NCBI GenBank assembly: GCA_013400115.1
Contig: VXBP01005059.1
Coordinates: 50,355 to 114,354, forward strand
From: Rhinopomastus cyanomelas
Lineage: Eukaryota; Chordata; Aves; Bucerotiformes; Rhinopomastidae
Reading direction: 5' to 3'
Length of the DNA: 64,000 bases
Both the position numbers and the translations under genes were made by a program. A model generated the notes under the pieces. It saw only the letters and a list, made by a program, of their open reading frames with translations, searched no databases and was not told the DNA's origin. Positions 57,501-64,000 of this stretch are shown in pieces. Within the stretch, counting starts at the first letter, position 1; each line of letters begins with the position of its first letter.

Positions 57501-59992
57501 CCGCGTTTCCTTCACTGGTACTAGTTTCCTCATTGGAACTCTTCCTTTTTCTGGTTGTTTTCTTTTCTTTACTGTATCTTTTGGTAACAAAGGTCATCAT
57601 TCCCTCCTGACTGATCGGTTCATCTGATTGAGTGGCAGCAAATGCAGTTTCTTCAGAGTCCTGCAGCAGAAAAACACTTTAACATAGACCATACCTGACA
57701 CAAACATACAGTAGATGCACCAGCGTGTGTTACCACTGGAAAGACTATTTCACACAGATAAAAAACAAGTTGCATGTCATTTAGAGGTAATCAAGAACAC
57801 AGCAGTACCTAAATCTCCCTAAACACCAAAGCTTGTAGATTCAAGATTTTAAGAAATCCTGGGAGTATTTGATAGGTTTTGGTATAGTCTTCCTTAAAAG
57901 CTAGTGCTTTACTACTTGAAATCTGACTCACTAAATGCTGTGATCCTCCCACACCGGGACATGTCTGTGAGACACTCTTCACCAAAAACAGTCAGAACCT
58001 GTTCTGTGATTGTTTGAAGCACTAAGAAAACAAAACATTTAAGAGAGGAATAAAGGAAACATCACAACTGTATCACTTCCATTGTATTACAAGTATGAGC
58101 ACATTGCAGTAGGTGTTAAGTGCTTTCATATGGTATCCAGTCCCTTTCACAGAGGGACAAGTTAGCTTGAATCTGTCAATCTAATATGGGCATTTGCTGC
58201 AGAGAAGTTTGGGTTTAAAAAGGTGAAAATTTGCTTCCCCTCCACTCTCTCCATCTTCTGCCCCCTTGGTGACTTCCACCTTCTTCACTTCTCTCGGACT
58301 GTTGGGAGCAGCATCACTGATGCTGAGAGAGAATGTTATCACTGCTGAAGTTATTGCTCCTCAAGGTGAAGAAAATTTATGGTGAGTGGGAAGATTCACC
58401 TGGACCTGGACAGACAGAGAATTCTGAACCTCAAAGATTAATGGGGATCAAGACTGAAGTCGGACAACCACCGTGATTTCAGAGAGGAGCTGTCTGCAAT
58501 GGACATCCAGGACATTTTATCTCAGTTTAGTGTAGGAACAGTGTGACAAAACTCTGTGTGTCTGTAACTCTGATGTGTGGTGGCAGGGAGTAAATTAAAA
58601 TGTCTTGGTGCCTTTCTTCCACAAACTGCATCAGTTCTTTCAGTGCATGAAAATCCATCAGTGGGTTTGTTAAATCCTCCCTTTATGTCTGATGCTTTAG
58701 CTAAAAGCTCTTGGTTGAAATAGAGTCAGGGTCTCTGACCTACAACATTAGTGGCGACCCAAGGTGGGATGTGTGGGGATCCAGATAAGGACCCCCACTC
58801 AAACAGTACACACTGCTACATCACACAAGATCAATAAAGTATTTCAGTACTGAGCCCTGCCTTGTGCCCAGAGCTAGATATGCAAGAACTAAGATTTAAA
58901 TTAAATGTTAGCATTCACAGAGAATAACTTTGTACTGATGCTGAAAAACACATTTCTGAGAGAAAATCAGCTTTGGGTCACAAAGGAGGTCACTTCACGG
59001 ACAATATTCGCTTCTCTCTCTCTATCAATACACAAGGGCACTAACACAGGCAGGATTAAAAGGTGCTGTTATTGCAGTTCACATCATGATAAAAAGCAAT
59101 CTTCAGTATGTACCCTGTTCTACTAGTGACACAATGGCTTCTCTCTCTTTTAAAGACAATGGCTGATTTATAAACTTTACCGTATCTTTCTGTTCTTGCT
59201 TTGCTCCATGGAAGTGCTGCTTCAGCACTTTCAACAATTTATCAGCCTGGAAAGAAATCAAAACAACAATATGAACCAAACACTGTATTAAATCATCAAA
59301 AAACTCCCAAATCCTGCATAAACCCAACTAGTGTCCTATAAATTGACCAAAACAACACAGCACCTAGAGCTTCATTCCAGCTGGTCAAATTGAAGTGAGG
59401 AACAGTGAAGCCCCCATCCCTGGGCATAATTAAACAACGCATCGGTCTGGGGCTGAAGGACACGGTTTAAGGGTGATCTGGCAGTGCTGGGTCTAAGGCT
59501 GAACTTGATGATTTTAAAGGTCTCTTTCAAACCGAGACATGCTGTGACGCTGTTACGGTGCAGATCACAGAAATAGCCCTTCACTACAGAACCACGCGTT
59601 AACAACCCTTAAATAGCATCAACGCCCGTCGCGGTAGCCAGCCGTCATTGTTCTGCCTGCTCTCAGTAACAAAACACCGCACAACGGCCGCACTACGGGG
59701 ACGAGGAAAGGGGGCGCGGAGCAGAGTCCCCGCAGGCCCGGGCCCGAAAGCCCTACCAGCGCCGCCTCCGGCCCCAGGGACGAGCTCATCAGAGCGGGAC
59801 TCAAAACGGTAATAAACGGCCGCAACAGTTTATTCCTCCGTAGGGCCGAGCACGTTTCCCCCACCCAGCATCTCCCTCGGGCCTCACCCGCAGGTTCGCC
59901 CTCAGCCCGGCAGCCTTGGCGATCCGCTGTAGCTCCACGTATTTCAGCTCCTCCAGCTGCTGGAACTGTTGCTGCATTGCCGGACCCTGCAT
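45504..59992 (-). CDS. NUSAP1: NUSAP1, nucleolar and spindle-associated protein, 12 coding exons
   Basis: Exons, 5' to 3': 59888-59992, 59181-59246, 57481-57660, 56663-56831, 54219-54311, 53037-53149, 51914-51979, 51543-51730, 49199-49365, 47954-48064, 46428-46539, 45504-45591. All phases agree, giving 485 aa plus stop (human 441). The N-terminal SAP-like helices (LEELKYVELQRIAKAAGLRANLR, residues 13-35) match human. Further conserved blocks are TPNFKKLHEAHFKKMESI, VRFSETTRDNE, VITPFKF, MFDLKASLSRPL and RLKPWG. A KEN box (429-431), known in human as an APC/C degron, is kept. The C-terminus is a charged helix (EERREKYEEERKKRK). Known role: microtubule bundling and stabilisation in mitosis. A second ATG at codon 6 is an alternative start. 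The Ser/Lys-rich middle (exons 3-5, 8) is poorly conserved, so the exon 5 acceptor is the least certain boundary. Confidence 0.95.
47028..47350 (-). repeat. CR1 fragment
   Basis: GGGTTGGAAGGGAGGGAGC through CCTGGTGCAGCTTGAGG. Confidence 0.85.
47485..47815 (-). repeat. CR1 fragment
   Basis: CTCCACCACTGCCCTGGGC, then the ORF2-proximal region. Confidence 0.85.
48521..48706 (-). repeat. CR1 3' fragment
   Basis: Tail and CAACACTTCCAGGTATGC block. Confidence 0.8.
49730..49990 (-). repeat. CR1 internal fragment
   Basis: TCTCCTCTTCTCCAGGCTAA and upstream sequence without a tail. Confidence 0.75.
50367..51101 (-). repeat. CR1 fragment, about 735 bp
   Basis: Complete 3' end (GGTTGGAAGGGACCTCTAG) into ORF2; it ends where the ERV-like leader begins. 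Confidence 0.9.
51102..51175 (+). mobile_element. ERV-like leader fragment (copy C)
   Basis: ATTAGTGAAGACCCAGGTAGG and GGACCCAGAAAAGGACCC match the leader regions of copies A and B. It abuts the 5' broken end of a minus-oriented CR1 and has no LTR before it. The next 250 bp show no recognisable coding frame. Confidence 0.5.
52098..52397 (+). repeat. CR1 3' fragment
   Basis: AATGATAGGATGAGGAGAAA through GATGATTCTATGATTT. Confidence 0.85.
52608..52840 (-). repeat. CR1 fragment with a collapse at one N
   Basis: 3' end is intact to CTGTTCCTGCATCT, then N at 52765, then sequence that belongs about 350 bp further along CR1 (GGTGGGGTCTCACCAGTGC). Confidence 0.8.
52765..52765. other. Single N at a CR1 deletion junction
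   Basis: The N coincides with a jump in CR1 alignment, so it probably marks an assembly join. Confidence 0.75.
53280..53680 (+). repeat. CR1 fragment
   Basis: GAGGAAAGGCTGAGGGAAC to AATTGGACTGGATGA; the end is rearranged (ATTGGAAGGGACC in reverse follows). Confidence 0.85.
53765..54032 (+). repeat. CR1 3' fragment
   Basis: GAGGTTGGAACAGGCTGC to GGTCCTTTCCAACCAGG and TTCTGTGATTC. Confidence 0.82.
54640..55128 (+). repeat. CR1 fragment
   Basis: ORF2 end (GGGTACTGGGTCCAGTTCTGG) through GGTTGGAACTTGATCTTTAAG. Confidence 0.87.
55130..55500 (-). repeat. Older CR1 reverse-transcriptase fragment
   Basis: TGGGACAACATTAAACACTTC, CAGATGATACCAG and TCATGGGTTGCCAG resemble diverged CR1 ORF2 in reverse. 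Confidence 0.6.
56068..56365 (-). repeat. CR1 fragment
   Basis: CAGGACTGGAAGGGACTTTAAAG and the following 3' region. Confidence 0.87.
57208..57275 (-). repeat. CR1 tail remnant
   Basis: ATAGAATGGCTGATGTTGG and GAGATCATCAACTCCAGCC. Confidence 0.65.
58480..58800 (+). mobile_element. ERV-like fragment: LTR 3' part plus leader (copy B)
   Basis: Matches copy A at 39640-39990. The LTR end is ..CTACAACA at 58747, followed by a PBS-like TGGCGACCCAAGGTGGGA from 58752. The LTR may extend left to about 58.2 kb. The primer tRNA is not assigned; an arginine tRNA is possible but imperfect. Confidence 0.6.
59395..59560 (+). repeat. CR1 3' fragment
   Basis: CCCCCATCCCTGGGCATAA and GAACTTGATGATTTTAAAGG. 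Confidence 0.78.
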
Positions 59993-60680
59993 GGCAGCGC
60001 CGAGCCGCCGCCAACCGCCCGCTTCGAACCCCGCGCACAACCGACGGGGCTCGCCCGGTCCCAGCCCCGCCTCCACCGTTCGAACTCGCCCGCCGCGCCG
60101 CGCTATTGCCTGGACACAGCCGAGGGGCCGGGCCTGGGAGCGCAGGAACCGCCAATAGCAGCGCCGCCCGCCACAGCGGCTGATTTTCAAAAGCCACGGG
60201 CCCGCCCTCTCCTGCGGGTTTGGGTGGGACGGCTCGGTGCCACTCCGTCGCCAGTAGTTCAGGGCGAGAAGGATCGACGTGCTCGCAGCCCAATGAAGAG
60301 CGTCCCTGGCGCGAGGTCCGGCGGGAGGGCGTCGCCCTGGGACGCGGGACTGGAGGTGATGGAGTTCCGCAGGCTGATGGCGGATCTGCTCGGGAACCCG
60401 CAGCTCCGCGGGACCATTACGGTGGAGCGGCCGTGGCGCCCCGCCACCACCATCCCCACTACCCCGTCCGCCCCCGCCACCTCTGCGGTGCCAGCGCGGC
60501 CCTACTCGCCACCCCCGGTGTCGCCCCAGGAGCTACTGCCCAACGACCATGCTGTGTTCCACTGCCGCCGCTGCTGGGCCGTGCTGGGGGACTCGCTGCA
60601 CCTGTGCGCGCAGGACCGGCGCCTCGGCGCCGTCGTCTTATTCAGTCAGTCCCCACCGACGGTCCGGGTAGAGAGAGAGA
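59600..60680. promoter_or_regulatory. CpG island over the NUSAP1/OIP5 start region
   Basis: GC- and CpG-rich block covering the first coding exons of both divergent genes. Outside it the sequence returns to AT-rich intron and repeat DNA. Long open frames on both strands here are compositional. Confidence 0.7.
59993..60292. promoter_or_regulatory. Bidirectional promoter with CCAAT and CHR-like motifs
   Basis: Only 300 bp separate the NUSAP1 (minus) and OIP5 (plus) start codons. The interval holds a CCAAT box at 60152-60156 and another reaching the OIP5 ATG (60290-60294). CHR-like hexamers are TTCAAA (60186-60191; TTTGAA on the other strand) and TTCGAA at 60023-60028 and 60079-60084. The CCAAT at 60152 and CHR-like site at 60186 are about 30 bp apart, the usual spacing in NF-Y/DREAM-controlled G2/M genes. 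No TATA box was seen. Confidence 0.65.
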
Positions 60681-63508
60681 GGGGTGTCTCGGGGCCTCTC
60701 TGCTGTCTCTGGTGGCCGCTGAGCCTATCTCGGGGCGGCCGTACTGGGACTGGCCCGACTGTCTCGCTTCATGGGGTCTCTCTCTCTTCTCAGAGGTGTC
60801 GAAGGAGGTGACCTGCGAGGAGTCGCTCATGGTCGGCCTCGAAGGTGGTCTCACAGGCTGGTGAGTAACTCGCCCAGTTGTTGCCTCTGCTGGGGCTGCG
60901 GTTTGTAGCCATCATGGAGATCCTTTCCCTGCAGAAAGGAGAAACTTCTTGTAGGTTTGTGTCTTCTATTTCTAGGTAGAGGTTTTGCTGCTGTAACCTC
61001 TGTCGGTGGAGAGGAACATTTGAGCAACGCTGTAACCATCAGGCTGGCCTTTAGGTCTGTGGCTTGGGTTCCTTTGCTAAACAGTCAGTTTACTTAAGGC
61101 AGCTGAGTGTGGAGGTTGGCTTGGTTTCTTACATTTACCCAGAATGAGTAAACTGTGCCGCTCTAGTCACGTGCCTGCAGCTAGCCCAGGCTAGTTGGTC
61201 AGATGGGAAGGATTTAAGTCTCACCTGAGGACTTGCCCACTGAAGCTGCTCTCTAGGGTGTCTATCTCTGCTGGGTAAGGCAAGTCCACACAGAGCAACC
61301 AAAAGCTTTGCTTTAAGGCTTTTGGAAGCCAGTAACAGGATGCCTGCCTGTACCCTGGATTGGCAGTAGTGGTCGGGTGGTGGGGCAGAGGCAGCACCTG
61401 AAGGGAGTTGGATCTCAATGAGCTGTGAGTGCTTCATCCTTCACTTGCTGAGGGAAGCTCGGGGTCACCGTAAGTGGAGTCAAGGGTGAGGGCAGCTAAA
61501 CTCCCACAGGTGCAAGCACAGTGAGCAGTGTGTCAGGAGGGCCTGACGCAGCAGTTAATCAGGAAGGGTGCAGTCCCCTTCCTGGCTCAAGAGGTCAGTT
61601 CAGCCTAGTGGTCATCACCCTCTCAGTAACTGAATTCTGATCTTCACTTGGCCAAAAGCTGCTGTGAGAAGGAAAGTGACAGCCCAGACAGAGCTTTGAC
61701 ACAAACACGGGGAGCATCAGAGCCACTCACTTGTACTGGAGGGCAGCAAGTAACAGCACTTCTGTGTGCTGAGAACAGGTGAATGATCTGCTAGGCATGG
61801 TGGTAGAACTAAAAGAGAAGGTAAAGAGGTTGAGAGAGTGTGGAACCACACCGTACCATCCCTGAGGCTGAAGTGGCACAGGGAGGCTCCTCAAGAAGAC
61901 ACAGCAGGGGACAGAATGGGTTCTAGCCAACGGCCTGGAGGACAGGTCTGATGAAGAGCAACTGAGAGAACTGGGGTTGTTTAGTCTGAAGAAAAGGAGG
62001 CTGAGGGGAGACCTTATTGCCCTTTACAACTTCCCAAGAGGCGGGGGTCAGTCTATGCTCCCACAGAAAAACTTCTTCCCATGCTGACCAGGAAGGCGTC
62101 ATCCCTGGAGGTGTTCAACAAAAGGGCAGTCGGGGCGTTTCAGGAGATGGGTTAGTGGCTGGAGGTTGTAGAGTGGATGGTTGGACTTGATTATCTTGGA
62201 AGTCTTCTCCAACCTTGATGGTTCTGTGGAAGCAGAGGATTCCCTACGCTCCAGCCACTAGGTAGGAGGGGACCTAGGTGTTGGTGGGAAATGGAAACAG
62301 GTCCCTGCTCTGGCCTCCCTCATTTTCCAGTTGCCTTTACACGACAGCCTCTGGAATTTCAGGTTCAGGTAAGTGAGGATGTAGAAGAAGGTTCACCCAG
62401 GAGTTGCCAATGGCAAGTCAGTCAGCTCCGCACTTTAGGACTGCTGCTGTTAAGGAGGATGATTGTGGTAGTAGGCTCCCTACAGAGGGGGACAGAGGCA
62501 CCAATAGACCAGATGTACCCTGCAGGGAAGTCTGATGCCTCCCTGGAGCCTGGGTTAGGGATGTTAGGAGCAAGTTCTGCAGCTCTCAGATTATTACCCG
62601 CTACTGCTTCTGCAGGTTGACCATGACAAGGGTGATGAGGGAACCCCAAAAGTGATCAAAAGGGATTTTCAATCAAAAGGGGCTCTTCACATCGGGAGAA
62701 GTGCCTGAAGGGGCTCCAGGAAAGCTGGAGAGGGACTGGGTGATAGAACAAGTCAGGTGGCCTCCAACTAAAAGAGGGGAGATTTAGATTGGATCTTGGG
62801 CAAAATTCTTCCTTGTGGCTACTTCATCCCTGGAAGGTGGTGTTCAGGGCCAGGCTGGATGGGGCTCTGGGCAACCTGGTCTGGTGAGAGGTGTCACTGC
62901 CCATGGCAGGGAGCTGGATGATCTCTGAGGTCCCTTCCAACCCAAACCAGTCTGTGATAGCACCAGTACTTTGTTTCAATGATGTTTAAAGGCTTCTTTC
63001 AAATGATAATGGCTAGGAACTTTTTAAATACAAGACTAATCCTTTTCCCCCCACCCTCTGCGGTGATACAGTCTGTTTTAGCAGGAGGAATCCTCGTGTC
63101 TGTGAGGACTACAACAAAAACAGTGTTTTATCCATGAAATCACAACGAGTAGGATAGCATAGATCACTCTGAAAGCTTATGTTTTCCTCCTCAATTGAAT
63201 TTCACTGATTAGAGAGATCATTTACTGCACAATATGCCTGACCAGTTCTGGTCACGTTCTCTTTCTAGTATTCCTTCAAGGAGAAAACACTTGGCTGTCC
63301 TGGTAGAACTGCAAGTTGGATGACTAGCACATGCTTTCTGTGGTCTCAGAAGCTTCTTTTTAATGCTTTTTCCTTTTTCTTTTAGTACTTACAATCAATT
63401 ATCATGTCGGTCATGCAGCTTCATCGTGGGCTTTGTTCTGTATTCTACCTCTAGACAGCTAGTGCAACTCCGAGGCCTCTTCTGCTTCTTCCAACACAAT
63501 ATCCTGTG
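60293..63508 (+). CDS. OIP5: OIP5 (Mis18-beta), first three coding exons, runs off the window
   Basis: Exons: 60293-60644, 60794-60860, 63386-63508. Phases join, and exon 3 ends CTGTG|GTGAGT with the rest beyond the window. About 180 residues are seen (human total 229). The zinc-binding pairs of the Mis18/yippee-like fold are present: CRRC at residues 91-94 and CRSC at 147-150, with LGAVVLF, LVQLRGLFCF and VGFVLYST matching human blocks. Known role: with MIS18A and M18BP1 it licenses centromeres for CENP-A loading after mitosis. The start is uncertain: ATG 60293 has a weak context, and in-frame ATG 60359 (MEFRRLM) has G at -3 and +4. The exon 1 donor (TTCA|GTCAGT) is the only in-phase choice and leaves the protein one residue shorter than human there. 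Confidence 0.9.
61935..62232 (+). repeat. CR1 fragment in OIP5 intron 2
   Basis: GAGAACTGGGGTTGTTTAG to GGTTGGACTTGATTATC and CCTTGATGGTTCTGTG. Confidence 0.82.
62697..62962 (+). repeat. CR1 3' fragment in OIP5 intron 2
   Basis: GATTTAGATTGGATCTTGGG to GAGGTCCCTTCCAACCC. Confidence 0.82.
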
Positions 63509-63794
63509 GTGAGTGATCTGTATTTTTGCAGTCAGTGGTTTCCAGGAGTTCACAGTTTATCACAGCAGGGCATACAGCTGACCCGCAGCTAACACACACA
63601 GCTCTACTTTCAACTGAGCGTGCTGGAATGGGGATTTCATACCCTATAGGTTTGAACTGTTTGTGTTAGCCTGACTCGATTTGATTTGCTGCACTTGGCT
63701 GTCATCGTTCAGGTTGCAATGTAGTTCTTTGCACTGCTGAGATCTTCACTTCCCAATTCCCTGGGCTAACGTGAGGTGTCAGTAGTTCCATGAG

Positions 63795-64000
63795 TCAAGG
63801 GAGGTTAAGAATGCATCTTAGGAAGAAGTTATTTATGGAGAGTGGGTGGGCACTGGAAAAGCTTGCCCAGGGAGTTGGTGGAGTCTCCGTCCCTGGAGGT
63901 GTGTACAAACCAAGTAACTAGACCATTTGAGGCCATGGTATATGGCTTAGGGAGATGGTGGGATAAGGGCTGGACTTGGTGATGCTGGAGGTCCTTTCCA
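63795..64000 (+). repeat. CR1 fragment running off the window
   Basis: CATCTTAGGAAGAAGTTATT to GGAGGTCCTTTCCA at the window end. Confidence 0.85.

Noticed and set aside
59619..60293. 224-aa minus-strand frame across the NUSAP1 start
   Set aside because: Wrong frame relative to the conserved NUSAP1 exon 1; a GC-rich artefact.

Overview
This is a vertebrate, clearly avian, nuclear window. Four split genes with vertebrate exon/intron structure lie in a background of about 50 CR1 LINE fragments. CR1 is the dominant avian retrotransposon, recognisable here by tails such as 'GATGATCTTT..AGGTCCCTTCCAA' followed by 'ATTCTATG' units. The CR1 load looks high, and a CR1-tailed tRNA-type SINE and several LTR elements are also present. 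That would suit a CR1-rich bird such as a woodpecker or hornbill relative, but the species cannot be fixed from the sequence.

Layout: (1) about 100-35,331, minus strand: RTF1, a Paf1-complex subunit, in 18 coding exons whose phases all join to 670 aa. (2) About 34.7-36.1 kb: a CpG-island, head-to-head promoter with a perfect NRF-1-type site. (3) 38,175-44,554, plus strand: NDUFAF1 (CIA30), a complex I assembly factor, in 4 coding exons, 303 aa. Its 5' intron holds a rearranged LTR cluster, and one intron holds a 239-base assembly gap. (4) 45,504-59,992, minus strand: NUSAP1, a mitotic spindle protein, in 12 coding exons, 485 aa, tail-to-tail with NDUFAF1. (5) 59,993-60,292: a short bidirectional promoter with CCAAT and CHR-like sites. 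(6) 60,293 to beyond the window, plus strand: OIP5 (Mis18-beta), first three coding exons only. The same four genes neighbour one another on human chromosome 15q15.

Functionally there are two divergent pairs. RTF1 (transcription elongation, H2B ubiquitination) shares a CpG island with NDUFAF1 (mitochondrial complex I assembly). NUSAP1 and OIP5 act in mitosis and centromere maintenance and share a promoter of the kind found on G2/M genes.

The accessory content is retroelements: nested, split and inverted CR1 copies, a CR1-tailed tRNA-like SINE, a solo LTR with a 5-bp target duplication inside a CR1, a truncated inverted LTR of the same family, and three fragments of another endogenous retrovirus-like family. 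Two isolated single-N positions fall exactly at repeat junctions and are probably assembly joins. I found no bacterial-type system, CRISPR array or functional RNA gene. The least expected items are the SINE, the LTR cluster, two GC-AG introns in neighbouring genes, and an insertion shared by two CR1 copies.
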